Below are positions 30,201 to 44,600 of a stretch of 64,000 bases of DNA, in pieces. Position 1 is the stretch's first letter; each line of letters opens with the position of its first letter. Source of the stretch: Microglena sp. YARC. Taxonomy: Eukaryota > Chlorophyta > Chlorophyceae > Chlamydomonadales > Chlamydomonadaceae. A program made the position numbers and the translations under genes. The notes below the pieces were generated by a model. That model was not told the origin of the DNA, did no database searches, and saw only the letters and a list, made by a program, of their open reading frames with translations. Location of the stretch: contig CM039463.1 of assembly GCA_022414725.1 (NCBI GenBank), positions 86,257,711-86,321,710 of the forward strand, in the 5' to 3' direction.

Positions 30201-30548
30201 ATACAGTTATACCGGAACCTACGTTATTGCATTGAGGAACGTTGGGGAGATGTTTTTTCATTCCGGCCTAGTACTTCAGTATTAATCAATATTCCGGTAT
30301 ATCCAATGAAAGTGGACTGCAGAAAGCTGGAGTTCTCCAGTTGTCTGAATTCCTTTAAATTATCAAATGAACTTACCGGTAGGATGCTTCCTGGTTCCAG
30401 TGGATACAGCACAGGGGACTTGAATATTGGAATTGGAAACCATGGAACAATTCAATTGTTGGAATTGGATGACGGTGAGAAGCAGAGCAGCCCTTCTTGA
30501 AATTGGAAGACGGGGAGCAGACCTGACCCCCAGAGCAGACCTGACCCC

Positions 30549-30955
30549 CTCATTTATCGCAACTCCTTACTCCACACCCCTCGCAGTGAACGCTGGAACG
30601 CAGTGGACCTGGCCTGGACCCCTCATCACTGTACCGCGGCGCTGTCAGTCTGTACTGGTTTTCAGGCTCATTAAACGCCGGCCACCAGACCTTATCTCCC
30701 TCATTTATCGCAACTCCTTACTCCACACCCCTCGCAGTGAACGCTGGAACGCAATGGACCTGGCCTGGACCCCTCATCACTGTACCGCGGCGCTGTCAGT
30801 CTGTACTGGTTTTCAGGCTCATTAAAAGCCGGCCACCAGACCTTATCTCCCTCATTTATCGCAACTCCTTACTCCACACCCCTCGCAGTGAACGCTGGAA
30901 CGCAGTGGACCTGGCCTGGACCCCTCATCACTGTACCGCGGCGCTGTCAGTCTAC
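30549..30955. repeat. 151-bp tandem repeat
   Basis: Copies start at 30549, 30700 and 30851 (last one partial) with CTCATTTATCGCAACTCCTT and are almost identical. The plus frame is open (ERWNAMDLAWTPHHCTAAL) over about 400 bases but is explained by the repetition. A retroelement origin is possible but unproven. Confidence 0.9.
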
Positions 30956-32271
30956 ACAATTATTCACACATCAATCCCCCCACACCCTACACAGGAAATG
31001 CGAAATTTCCGCAATCACGCCTAAATACGTGATTGCCGTGGAGCTCGTACCTCGCTCCCGTTGATTCCTCTGCTCTACACATTCACCCCCTTTTCCAGAC
31101 ACCTGCTGTTCAGACTTTCTCAGGTATGCTTAGGTATGCTTCCTCCTGTGGTCCAAGTTTCTTTTCAACTTCTTCTTTTCTCCACCCTCATTCCTTGCCC
31201 ACAGCCTAACGCTCCACCTACACACACTGTCCCCCTCTATCACACCCCTTCAACCGCACACTGCCAAACACTCCCCCCCCTCCCACCTCCCCCCCCCCCA
31301 CACACACACACCCCTCTTGACCACCATCCCCACAATCTCACTCCCCCACCACACCGCCCATAACCACTCACTCACCCCCCTATCACAACACGTTCTTACT
31401 ACAAACCACCACCAGCCTTCACATCACACCCCTCACCCCCACCCCACCACCACAACCCTGGCCAGGGCGTGCGAGTCGCTTAGACCGGTCTGGGCCAGTA
31501 AATCCCCTCCAAACACACAAACTCACACCTTCCCTCTTCACCACCTAACCCACACTCATTCCCCCACCACATCACACATAACCACACACTCTCCCCCCAT
31601 CACCAAACGTTCTTACAACTTACCACCCACCCATACCTCCACAACACACCCCTCACCCCCCCACACACAACCACCTGGTCTGGGCGTGAAATTCGCCCAA
31701 ATAGACCGGTCTGGGCTTGAAAATCGCCCAGACCATAGTTCCACTGGAGATTGCTCTTTTCCTGGCTTGCCGAGGTTTACCTTAGCGGTTAGGGGCGGCG
31801 TTAGATCGCAGGACACGCAGGCTGAGTTACAAATGTGGTGTGTTCTACATCCCTTGTGATCTACAGTACCCTTGCTGTATCGACCCTACTTGCGAGAGTA
31901 GGAAGGGGGTGGTGAGGTTCGATTCCTCAGTATTTTGGCGTCCTGGCCCTAAGCAAACCTTGTAGGGAAGTACTGTCGGATTTCTGCCCTCGTGGTGGTT
32001 CTCTAGTTATGTCTCCTTGATTCCGCCTCTAACGACCATGGCAGGGAGCTTGTCTGCCGTGGTCAACAGGGGTAGTGGTGAATGTTCGTTTGGTCGTGGG
32101 TTGGTATCTCTCACCAACCCTAAGTGCGCCTACTTTGCATATTGTAGGAGTGGCACCACCATTCGAACTGAATCCTCCGTGTCGCTGGTTTGTGTCGGGA
32201 GACCCACCTCCTGGGGTGGAAGTCCTTTTTTTTTCACAAGCTTTTTTTTTTCACAAACTAGGATCCAGTAA

Positions 32272-33175
32272 AAACATCAACATTTTGGAGGCTGTCGATG
32301 TCGAAGGTATTATGTCTGAAGTTTTTGAGTCATGGAGGTTTAAGTACCCAAGTGACACCAATGCAGTTAGAGACATCCCTGATGAGAGAAGGGTTGGCTT
32401 TAAACGCCTCCGATACCAAAAATGGTTCGTAGCCAACAGCAATGATGAGAATGGCTTGATTCCCTTTACATCCGCCTTACATAAGCAGGATCAGATTCGT
32501 TCTATAGCACAGTTTAGAATGGGTTCCCATTGGCTGAACACAGAAAGAATGAGGGTGGTGGATAGAGCACACATCCCTCGCTCAATGAGACACTGTCAAA
32601 TGTGTGGGTTCCAAAAACCTGAGGATGAAATGCATATGTTTGAGTGCCCTTTTTATAATGATATTCGCCTCCGCTACCAGAAGCTGTTTACAGATATTTA
32701 TAGGCATGTCCATGAGGATACCAACTTAACCGTATGGAATGTGGAATTCTGCGATTCCACATTCAGAACCTTTATGAATGGAAATGGCACTAAGTCTTTT
32801 TGGAGCAACCTAGCCGACTATCTTTCTACTTGTAGAAGAGCAAGACAGGAAGCCCTGGACTGCTTAGTGGCCACCGTAATTTATCATCCCTTTTTTTCTT
32901 CTTCTTGTGACTTCTGATTTGTTAGCTTCTTACCTCCGCCACTGTAAGTGGTTGAGATCTGGGTCCGGCTCTAAGGGTTTAATACCTACGCCACCAAAAC
33001 GGTGGTTGGGAGTTTGGTTTGTTTGTCCTCGACACACCCCTGATGTAATGGGGTTTTTTGCTTTGTGGGTGCTTTTTCTTTTTGATTAAAGCACAGAGTC
33101 TCATACACCCTCGCGGTGTCAAGTAGACTTTAACATGTAATGTAATGTAATGTAACAACTAAAAAAAAAAAAAAA
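32272..33175 (+). mobile_element. LINE (non-LTR retrotransposon) 3' end
   Basis: An open frame to the TGA at 32915-32917 encodes about 215 residues typical of a LINE ORF2 C-terminus, with a CCHC zinc motif (CQMCGFQKPEDEMHMFEC, C-x2-C-x9-H-x3-C). A short 3' UTR ends in TAATG repeats and an A-run at 33135-33175, the expected LINE tail. Reverse transcriptase and endonuclease are absent, so the copy is 5'-truncated. The left boundary is uncertain and may lie several hundred bases upstream. Confidence 0.8.
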
Positions 33176-33659
33176 TCATGGAACGATCAAATCCGATTTT
33201 TAGCTGGACTTGACCTTGGTTACATGGCTCCAGCCAGCGATTTGGCTGCTCGCGACCCCCCCGTCTTTGGTAGTATCTATTTTACTCGGGGAAATCAGGT
33301 TGGATTAGAACGGCGTACCAGCCGTCACGCACTCACACCCCCGGACGTCGGATTAAACTACAAGGTACTGTGTTAATAAAATTTAGCAGGGTACTACATT
33401 TTCCCATTCTGGGTTATGTGAACAATGCAGTCTTCAAGTTACGTGCTAGCAGTGCCTGTAACGTAACTTTGGGTCCCCAGGATCAGCGATAACATAATTA
33501 CCGGGGGAAATGTAATCATCCCCGTAATAACCAATCAAAATCTAAGCATTATAATCAAACTACTCGACTACACTACACTACTTAGAGTGCAGAAAACGTT
33601 CCCAGGCTCAATTGCGTCGGGGATGCTGGGGCGCACTTGCTAAAATATAAAATACACAT

Positions 33660-34320
33660 TCAGATTTTAGGTGATGGTAATCTTCTTTTGCTGGACCCCG
33701 TTCTTGTACAATTTTGCCGCGGACGTCACTCTTGTACGAGTTCAGGCGATGGCAATCTTCTTGTTCTGGACGCCGTTCTCCTAAGATTTTGCGGTGGAGG
33801 CTGTTCTTGTACAACTTCAGGAGATAGTAATCTTCTTGTTCTGGACGCCGTTCTCTTACGGTTTTGCCGTGGATACCGTAATAGTACGAGTTCAGGACTA
33901 CTTCAGGGTACATCAGGAGGACCCCCGGCTCTGCTGCCTGAGGCGCAACCAATTGTATAGCCTGCGTCCTGCGACCCAACGGACCCTTCCTTCTGGTCAA
34001 AGGAACCCTCCCCACGTTGCGCCCTCCGACGCAACCGACTCTTCGACGTTGCATCTGCAACGGAGGACACAGCGTCCTGAAGACCTAGACAACCCTGGTT
34101 CAGGCTATAGTAATCTTCTTGTGCTGGACGCCGCTGTTGTAAAATTTTGTCGTGGAGGCCGTTCTTGAATGACTTCAGGAGATAATAATCTTCTTGTTCT
34201 GGACGCCGTTCTCTCCCGTTCTCTCTCTCTTCTTGCTGTGGGCACCGTTACAGTACGAGTTCAGGCTATGGCAATCTTCTTGTGCTGGACGCCGTTCTTG
34301 TAAGATTTTGTGGGCATCGC
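33660..34320. repeat. Terminal-exon array of the formyltransferase gene
   Basis: Seven to eight degenerate copies of a 60-70 bp unit (GGCAATCTTCTTGTGCTGGA, CGCCGTTCTTGTAAGATTTT). The unit is the last coding part of the gene (minus: ACAAGAACGGCGTCCAGCAC through the stop). The copies lie 3' of the stop codon. Confidence 0.85.
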
Positions 34321-35624
34321 CTTCTTGGTTGGGGGCTGCACCTGTAGGACCTGGATGCACATAATTTGAATTCGGATTGTAACATGGTTTTTCAGACTCT
34401 AGACTGCTCACCATCTGCTAATGCCAAGCCCCCCCCACGCCATACCCATGGAAACTAGGGAGCCAAATATGCGGATGAGACAGTATAAAGACTTATCCCT
34501 GATGCACAAAGCCAAACGAAATTCAAAATCAAAATCTAACCTGGATGCACAGAGCAAAATGATTTATTGATTCTCAGGACGTCTAAGTCGGGTTGTTGGG
34601 TACCAGTTCATTAACTGTTTCTTTCAATTCGCCCCTCCTCGTAATCTAGAGGTGATCTTGATTGCTAGTGGTTTATGTTGATTGTTACAGTCCTTGATTG
34701 TAAGTGTTTTATGTTGATCGTTACAGACCTTGATTGTAAGTGGTTTTTGTTGGTTGTTAGCGTCCTGAGAGACCAATCCAGGGGTAGGCCAACGAGTCTC
34801 AAGGGACTTGCCCAACCGCGACAGGAGGGGCTTAACACGACAGGAGGGGCTTAAAACGAAAAAACACTGATAACTGGATCCCAATCAATTGTTTTACTGA
34901 CGGTGGCCCTGAGATCTTGCTAGCGTGAAACTATAATTCTACGATTATAATTTCTTTCCTGGTAAACAAAAATTACCAGAGCAAACGCGCCCCTTTCATG
35001 TAGTCCACTCACCAGAGCCACTCACCCAAGTCTATCTTCAATACCTCCCCCCCCCCCCCCCACCACCCGCCACACCCACCCACCCACCACCACACCACCA
35101 CCATTCCCCCCTGTCCCTCAGCCACCCACACCCACCCACCCACATCCATCCAACCACCCATACCACCGTCTCCCCTGTCCAGGGTACTACATTTTTTCAA
35201 ATTGGACAGCACTTAAAGCGCACAAACGTCAAATTGGTCAGCGCTTTGTAGTGCAAAAAGCGCAAAAACTGCACGCTGCGCCCACAGGTGGTTGAAACAA
35301 CTGTGCGAAACACACAGAGCGGCTCAAAAAGCGCGCGTGTGATTGCGCTGCCGCGCGCACTTTGTAGTACCCTGCCCCTGTCCCCCAGCCAGCCACCCTC
35401 AACTCTCCCACCCACAGACTCATCCACCCACCCGTACCACCCTAACCCACATACCTGCAACCAGCTTGTCCCTCCAGCACAAGGAATAATCATTGAATCA
35501 TCTGATCCCCAATGGACCTCCCCATCCTGTGTAGATGGGGAGGGAGCTATGGAGGCCGGGGCTACTTTGGTCTTCAGAACCTTCATGCTAATGGTCTCTT
35601 GCTTTCCTGCATTGGGGGCCAATC

Positions 35625-35676
<52 letters not shown>

Positions 35677-38600
35677 CATTGGAGTCCAACCTTGAAAGAC
35701 ACCAAATCACTGATCGCTTACAGAAAACCCCCTTTCTGAGACGAAAAAAAGCTCTGACCTAGACAGGGTGCCATGGACACAGCCTTGCTCTACAGGAGTT
35801 CAAGAAGACGGTGTGCAGCACAGAGTTGGCTGAAAAACCATGTAACAATTCAATTCAACTCGATTGAATTCAATTTAATTCAAATCGATTCAATCGGATC
35901 AAATGGAATATATATACATATCCATCTATCTATCTATCTATCTATTTATCTACCTGATGAGGTGTCTTCCAAAACAAAGGAGGCACTTGTTCCTGGCCAT
36001 CCAGCATAGCCTCGCACTTTGTTGTGAAGCGTGACGGCATCCAGTGAGAAGTCGAGAATACTGTCCTCCTTTGTCAGCTGAATGTTTGGAATTTAAATTT
36101 ATTTCAGATTTACAATTATTTTTATTTTGTGCCAGGTTTGTGCAAACAATTTATTTTAGATTTACAGATTTACTTTTATTGAATATTTACAATTGTGTTT
36201 ATTTTTACACAATGTATTTAAAATTGATAGATCTACCTCTATTTAAGATTTACATTGTACCCTTGTAAGGGTAAATAAGGGATGGAAGATGGGAAGAATT
36301 GACTTGCTGTACAGTCTAACTGTACTTCATAATTCATAATTAATCATTCATAAGTAGAAGATGCAAGATAGGAAGCCTTATAGCCGTTCAGCGGTTGACT
36401 TGGATTTGGGTCTCGTTGTTCGTAGTTTGTACCTCCACTTTTCAGGCAAAAATCCTGGCAATTCTCAGAATTGTTAGAATTCTCGATTCTCAGGCCAAAA
36501 TGTCAGGCCAATTCATAGGCCAAATTCTCAAATTCGAGGTACGAACTATGAACTACAAAGTGTTTCGAAAAACCATATCCAAATCATCCACCGAATTGCC
36601 TTAATCACTTTGCTTCATACCATATACTCAATAAGTTATACTTCATACTTCATACTCAATACTTCACACTCAATCGTTTATACTTCACACTTCATACTCA
36701 ATACTTCATACTCAACGCTTCATCCTTAAAAAACAAAAATGTATCAGCCTCATTGTTGTTGGCAACAGTTGCAAAAGAGGACCCGTGGCATTGTATGAGC
36801 AGCACGGACAATATTGTATACTTTATATTCAATACTTCATACTTTATATTCGATGCTCCATCCCTACAAAACACAATTGTTTCAGCCTCATTGTTGTTGG
36901 CAACAGTTGCAAAAGAGGACCCGTGGCATTGTATGAGCAGCATGGACAACCCTTGGCTGATGGTATATAAAAACATGCTGTAATGGTTTACCAACTTTAT
37001 CAGTCTCATCTGTAATTGCCTTTTCTGCATGCAGCACTGGAACATAAATAATGTTCCACTGGCCTGTGCTGGCACATAAACACATGCTGTGATGGTATGA
37101 TAAGATACTACTGGTACCTGACTGGTATATAAAATCATCTTGTGATGGTTCATTTTACCAACTTTATCAGTCATATCTGTAACTGCCTTGTCAGCGTGCA
37201 GGGCTGATACATACATAATTTGCTGATGGTTTATAAAATCATGTTGTGATGGTTCTGTTTACCAACTGTCCCAGTATCGCATCTGCTCCTACATTGACTA
37301 CATGCAGCACTGATATATAAATAAGTTGCTACTGGTAGTTGTCTGGTACATAACAACATAACAACATGATGGTACATGTCTGGTACATTGCTACTGGTAG
37401 TTGTCTGGTACATAACAACATAACAACATGCTATGATGGTTCTGTTACCGGTATAGCATCTGTTCCTACCTTGACTGCACGCAGCACTAGTTCATAGATA
37501 ATTTGCTACTGGTATATGAGTATATAAATATGCTGTGACGGTTTTCCTTTAACCAACTGCATTCGTATCATATCTGCTCCTACCTGAACTGCATGCAGCA
37601 GTGGTTGGTCGACCCCCCCAGGGGGCTCAGACCTTTGCGATACTAAGCGAAATCGTCAAATCGTGCTGTTTCTTCAGATTTCCCAAGAATGCCGGTCAAA
37701 TTTCCCGGTTAAACTGAATGCCGTGAAATTTAAGCGACGCGTGATCGATTCCCGTCGGGGGCGGATTACCTCGGGGGCACTTTTTAGCGTACAGATCTCA
37801 GGGTTGCGGACTGTGGACGCGGCGTTTTCATTTGCAGTTTCCCTCCTGTCCTGTGGACTCAGTCTAGGGACCTGGAGCATGTCTACGATTTCCCCTTGGA
37901 ATATTGCATCTCCGTGCCTCTCGCAGCTCATTGCATCAGTGCATTGTGCTTGACAAGGAAATCTGCTGTTTCACACTAGTTCCTGCAGGTTGCGCAGTAG
38001 CAACTGTAGCCTCGGGAGTTGCTGCATCTGCCTGCATGGAACTAGTGCAATAGAGCAAATTAAGTTCATAAGTCTTACAGGCCACTAAGTTGAATAATAA
38101 CGCCATGCCATGGTATATTGATTCTTGACCCCCTAAACATTAAATTGTACGGATAAGTAAGCACCTGCTTGTGCATCTTTCACCAAGGAGGCTGCCACTG
38201 CTGCTTGACGAACATTACACCACCCCCTGGGCCGACCTCCAGAGGACCCGCCAGGGCACCCTACTATTTATAAATAATTTGGTAACTGTTTAGTTTTTTT
38301 ACCAACTGTATTAGTGTCAGATGAATGGTTCACACTGTTCAACAGCGGTCCTGCGCGATAAATGCACCTCAAATAGCTTGATCCTACCTTGGCTGCATGC
38401 AGCACTTGGGATTCGTCCTGAGGGGTGGCTAGCTCCTCTCCCTTTCCTTCAAACACCTCAGGCAATTTACTTAATAGCAGGTCGGCGCCGAGCTCAAAGA
38501 GCTGCGCCAGAAGCTCAGGTTGCTGCACGTCTGCATCCACAGCAAACTACACATAGAGGCAGGGCAGGGGTGGCAAGGAGTTGTGAAATAATAAATGAAT

Positions 38601-41600
38601 GATGCATGTGTCGGTGCCCAGCTCAAAGAGCAGCACCAGAAGCTCAGGTTGCGGCACGTCTGCATCCACAGCAAACTACACATAGAGACAGGGCAGGGGT
38701 AACAAGGAGTAGTGAATGCATACATAAATGATACACGTGTCGGTGCCCAGCTCAAAGAGCAGTACCGGAAGCTCTGGTTACTGCACGCCTGCATCCACAA
38801 TGAAGTACACATAGGGGTAGGTAGGGCAGGGCAGGGTTGGAAGAGTTGTAAATGATGAAAGTGTGGCGGAGTATGTGGAGCAGGCAAGTATCTGCCTGCC
38901 TGCCTGCCTATCTGCCTGCCCATCTGCCTGCTTGCTTGCCTGCCTATCTGCCTGCCCATCTGCCTGCCTATCTGCCTGCCCATCTGCCCGCTTGCCTGCA
39001 TGCCTGCCCATCTGCTTGCCTGCCCATCTGCCTGCCTGCTGTCTGTCTGAAAGCTATGCTGCCTGCCCCCCCCCCCCCCCCCCCCCCCCCGCCCGCCCCC
39101 CCCCATCAATTCAGCCTTCAGGTCAAACACCTAATTCCATCCACCTAGCACCAACCTTATTCTGAGTAGGCAGGCAGATACTCACCTCCCTCGCCCCCCC
39201 TTCCCCCTCTCCCCCTCTCCCCCCCAACCCAACCCTACCCCCAGCATTCACCCTTCAGGCAAGCACCTGATTCTGTCCACCTTGCACCAACCTTATTTTG
39301 AGTAGGCAGGCAGATACTCCTTCTCTCTCTCCCCCCCACCCCCCTCTCTGCTCCCCTCCCTCTCTCCCTCCCCCTCCCCCCTCTCCCCTCCAACCCCAAC
39401 CAACCCCTGCCACCCCCATCATTCATGCTTCAGGCAAACACCCGAGCCCGACCACCTTGCACCCACCTTCTTCTGAGCAAGCACGGGACCCGCATCACAC
39501 TTAAAAACTGTGTAGGCCACACTAACGCCGCTTTCCCTTACACCATCTTCCAACGCCCTCTGGACTGGAGCAGCTCCACGGTACCTGTTTAGGATTTAGC
39601 GTTAGGGTCCAGTGTTTAGGGCTTGCGGTTTAGGGCTCAGGGTTTACACTGTGTTTGTTACAGAACCTTTAGGATATATCGTGTAATATGTTGCTTGATA
39701 ATCATGCAACCAGGTCGATATTGACCCTAAACCCTGCCCCGCATTTTTCAGCTACAAGCAGCAGCTTCTATGCAGCTCCCCTGGCTTGCTATGCTTGAGC
39801 AACGTAGTGCATCTGGGCGCCCACAATATCAGCTTGCTAGTACTGTTTGAATCTCGGGGCTTAGCTCAGTGGCTTGCCAGGGAGCTGCCTAGAAGCTGCT
39901 GCTCGTAGCTGAAAAGGAAAGCTATGCTCAACGCATTACTCACTCAGGCCAAAGGCTAGATAGTTTTGGGACCAAGACGATATTGACTACCATCGCCTTG
40001 CCACCTTTGCGTCGCTACCATGGGTCTAGCTAAATTACTCAGAATCGCCCACCTGGACCCCATGGGTCTGGCTGAACTACTCAGAATCGCCCACCGGGAC
40101 CCATGGGCCTAGCTAAACTTCTCAGAATTGCCCCCCAGGACCCCCGAACGCCTGACTCACTTGGGTACAAGGCTAGGGTGATTGCCCCCCAGGACCCCCC
40201 AGGACCCCCGAACGCCTGACTCACTTGGGTACAAGGCTAGGGTGATCGCCCCCCAGGACCCCCGAACTCCTGACTCACTTGGGTACAAGGCTAGGGTGAT
40301 CGCCCCCGAGGACCCCGCACTCCTGACTCACTTGGGTACAAGGCTAGGGTGATTGCCCCCCAGGACCCCCCAGGACCCCCGCACTCCTGACTCACTTGGT
40401 AGAAGGCTAGGGTGATTGCCCCCAGGACCCCCTGACTCACTTGGGTAGAAGGCTAGGGTGATTGCCCCCCAGGACCCCCTGACTCATTTGGGTAGAAGGC
40501 TAAGGTGATTGCCCCCCAGGACCCCCTGACTCACTTGGGCAGAAGGCTAGGGTGATTGCCCCCCAGGACCCCCTGACTCACTTGGGTAGAAGGCTAGGGT
40601 GATTGCCCCCCAGGACCCCCTGACTCACTTGGGTAGAAGGCTAGGGTGATTGCCCCCCAGGACCCCCTGACTCACTTGGGTAGAAGGCTAGGGTGATTGC
40701 CCCCCAGGACCCCCTGACTCACTTGGGTAGAAGGCTAGGGTGAACGTTGAGCGTGCCATACTTAGGGATGTCGAGGAATGCCTGAGGGAGCATGTTGCCG
40801 TATGCAGCCGTCACCATTATATCTGGAGCTATGCTTGTCATGGCAGCTAGGAATTCAGGCTGCAGGTGGTGCAGTGGTGAAAGATAACATTCAAATGATT
40901 GGGTGTGGGCAAATTGCATGTTGCTGTAGGCTGCAGTCACCACCAGAGCTACGCTTGGCATGGCGCAGAGGAAATCGGGCTGCAGGTGATGCAGTGGTGA
41001 AAGATAACACTACAAAAGCATAGACTGAGGGAGAATTATCTTTTGCCGTATGCAGCTGACACCATTATATCTGGAGATATGCTCGCCATGGCGGCTAGGA
41101 AGTCAGGCTGCAAGTGGTGCGATGGTGTGGGATGATTTCAATACATCACAGTTTGTGAGAGCATTTTGCTATAGGCTGCAGTCACCACCAGAGCTATGCT
41201 GGTCATGGTGGACAAGAAGTCGGGCTGCAGGTGGTGCAGTGGTGAAAGAAAACATAAAAAAAACAGACTGAGGGATAATTGACTGTTGCCTATGCAGCCG
41301 TCACCATTATATCTGGTGCTATGCTTGTCATGGCTGAGAGGAAGTTGGACTGCAAGTGGTGCAGTGGTGAAAGAAAGCATAAAAAAAGCATTGACTGAGG
41401 GAGAATTGCATGTTGCTGAAGGCCACAGTCACCACCAGAGCTATGCCGGTCATGGCTGAGAGGAAGCCAGGCTGCAGGTGGTGCGTTGGTGAAATATGGA
41501 ATCCACTGACAGTCATGACAAGGGCGAGGGTGTACATAAGGACGCGGATGAGGACGAGGGTGTATATGTGGATGGGGATATGGATGAGGATGGGGATGAG

Positions 41601-44600
41601 GGAGTAGATGAAGATGAGGATGAGGATGAGGATGAGGACGAGGGTGTATATGAGGATGATGAAGAGGTTGAGGATGAGGATGAGGACGAGGGTGTATATG
41701 AGGATGATGAAGAGGTTGAGGATGAGGATGAGGACGAGGGTGTATATTAGGATGATGAAGAGGTTGAGGATGAGGATGAGGACGAGGGTGTATATGAGGA
41801 TGATGAAGAGGTTGAGGATGAGGATGAGGACGAGGGTGTATATGAGGATGATGAAGATGTTGAGGATGAGGATGTAGATGAGGATGGGGATGAGGATGAG
41901 TGTTTAGATGAGAATGAGCATGAGGATGAGAAAGAGGTTGAGGATGTAGATGAGGATAAGGGTGTAGATGAGGATGAGGTTGTAGATGACGGTGAGGTTG
42001 TAGATGAGGATGAGGATAAGGATGGGGATTAGGTTGAGGATGAGGATGGGGATGAGGATGAGGATGAGGATGAGGGTGTATATGAGGATGAGGATGAGGG
42101 TGTAGTATGTATGTATGTTACAGTCCAGGGGTAGGCCAAATATGCTTAAGGGACTTGCCCAATCGTATAGGAAGGGCTTAAAAAGAAAAAGCACTGATGA
42201 ACTGAACCTCAAACAATTGTTAAACGACGGGGGCCCTAAGTTCGTGCTACAGTGATAATTTAATTCTACAATATAACATCGTGTAGATGAGAATGGGGAC
42301 GAGGACGACGACGACGACGGCGAGGGTGTATATGAGGATAAGGATGAGGATGAGGATGATCACAACAAAAAGTGATGGGTAAGACCTTTGAGGGGACAGC
42401 ACATTCACATCTTTATCTGACACCGGCCCTTTTATTTGAGAGTGGTCCATTCACCCTGTTATTTGAGAATCAATTAATTCAAAGGAAAAGGATGGGGATG
42501 AGGATGATCACAACACAAAGTGATGGGAGACTTTTGACAGCAGACATCACATTCAAATCTGATCTGACACCGGGCATTTTATTTGAAAGTAGTACATTCC
42601 CCTCTTATTTGAGAACCCATTAATTGAAAGGATAAGGATGAGGATGAGGATGATAGAAATAAAAAGTGATGGGAAAGAGCTTTGGCAGCGGACATCACAC
42701 CCACATCTTTAGCTGACACTGGGCATTGTATTTGAGACTTGTCCGTTTCCCTGTTATTTGAGAATCCATTAAATGAAAGGATAAGGATGAGGATGATACA
42801 AATAAAAAACGATGGGAAAGAGATTTGATAGCAGACATCACACCCACATCTTTAGCTGATACTGGGCATTGTATTTGAGAGTAGTCCATCCCCATTTTAT
42901 TTGAGAATCCATTAATTGAAAGTATCAGGATAAGGATGAGGATGATCATAATAAAAACTGATGGGAAAGACTGTTGGCAGCGGACATCGCACCCACATCT
43001 TTAGCTGACACCGGGCATTGTATTTTAGAGTAGTTCATTCACCCTGTTCCTTTGAGAATCCATTAATTGAAAGGATGAGGATGAGGATGAGGATGATCAT
43101 AATAAAAACTGATGGGAAAGACTGTTGGCAGCGGACATCGCACCCACATCTTTAGCTGACACTGGGCATTGTATTTTAGAGTAGTTCATTCACCCTGTTC
43201 CTTTGAGAATCCATTAATTGAAAGGATGCGGACGAGAATGAGGATGGGGTCATGAGGATGAGGATGAAAACGAGAATGAAGATGAGAATGAGGATTATAA
43301 AAATACTGACATAAAGTGATGGGAAAGACTTTAGACAGCGGACAGCACATCTTTAGTTGACAACAGTCAATTCATGTTATAGTCGTCTTTTTCCCTGTTC
43401 CTTTGAGAATCCATTAATTGAAAGGATGCGGACAAGGATGAGGATGAGGATGAAAACGAGAATGAGGATGAGAATAAGGATTACAAAAAACAAATAAAGA
43501 GTGATGGGAAAGATTTTTGGCAGCAGACATCACACTCACATCTTTAGCTGACACTGGGCATTGTATTTGAGAGTCGTCCATACCCCGGTCCCTGGCAAGC
43601 TGCTCAACTGGCGATAGCTGGACGGCCTTCCCTCGACCTTTGGGCCTAGCTGGTTGGCAGACCACAGCTGACACCTAGGGGTGGGTGATTGGGGGGCGGG
43701 GGCGAAGTTATAGGTAGGGAGGGGTGAAACAAATAAACAAATAAAAATGTTTTTTCAAAACATCAAAAACAAAACTTTTTTGTTTGTAAATGTTTGGAGG
43801 CAGGGAGGGGTGAGGATGGGGGGGGGGGGGGGGGGGGGGGGGGGGGAGGGGCGTGGGGAGGAGAGGGTTGGAGGCAGGGAGGGTAGGCAGGGGGGGGGGG
43901 GGGAGGGGGTTGGAGGTAGGGAGGGGGGAGGATGTGGGGGGGGAGGAGAGGGTTGGAGGCAGGGAGGGTAGGCAGGCAGGGGGGGGTATCTGGGGGGGGC
44001 GGGGGGGGGAGGGGTTGGAGGTAGGGAAGTGTGAGGATGGGGGGGGGAGGCAGGGGGGGTCGGCAAGGAGTGGGGGGATCCAGGGGGGAGGGAAGGTTGG
44101 AGGTAGGGAGATGTGTAGTTGGGGGGGGGGGGGGGGGGGGTAGGGAGGTGTGAAGATGGTTTGGGAGAAACCATGGGGTGGAGAGGGGGGGAGGCATGAG
44201 GGTAAATAAGGGGGGGGGGGGGGGGGGGGGGGGGAATCCAGGAGGGGGGATGGTCTGGTTGAGTTAAAGGACTGCTGGCCCTTTTTAGTTTGGATGAGAT
44301 TCGCACTCAGGGAGCTGCCTAGAAGCTGCTGTAGGTAGCCCGAAATGAAGACGGCAACACACTAAGGAAGCTGCCTAGAAGCTGCTGCAGGTAGCCTGAG
44401 ATGGAGACACACTTAGGGAGCTGCCTAGAAGCTGCTGCAGGTAGCCTGAAATGAAGACAGAAAACGCACTCAGGGAGCTGCCTAGAAGCTGCTGTTGGTA
44501 GCCTGAATGAAGACGGGCAACACACTCAGGGATCTGCCTACAAGCTGCTGCAGGTAGCCTGAAATAAGGACGGGCAACTCACTAAGGGAGCTGCCTAGAA

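Larger units (their letters stand above)
28375..34260. other. Intergenic region without a recognised host gene
   Basis: Between convergent gene ends. It contains TA/GTAG microsatellites, at least five family A copies, a 151-bp tandem repeat, C-rich DNA, a LINE 3' end and the terminal-exon array of the formyltransferase gene. No host gene is recognised. Confidence 0.6.

Noticed and set aside
30427..31024. Repetitive protein (ERWNAMDLAWTPHHCTAAL)
   Set aside because: Open frame is a consequence of three 151-bp tandem copies; no start context or family match.
35018..35051. Additional FMT exon encoding VLKIDL
   Set aside because: Matches the family position between exons 8 and 9 and has possible donors, but no GT-AG combination keeps the frame and the upstream tract is poly-G in gene sense; left unresolved.
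41496..41877. Plus-strand acidic ORFs ([16 protein letters not shown])
   Set aside because: Explained by the GAGGAT repeat and its 66-bp higher-order unit inside an FMT intron; no start context or conserved domain.
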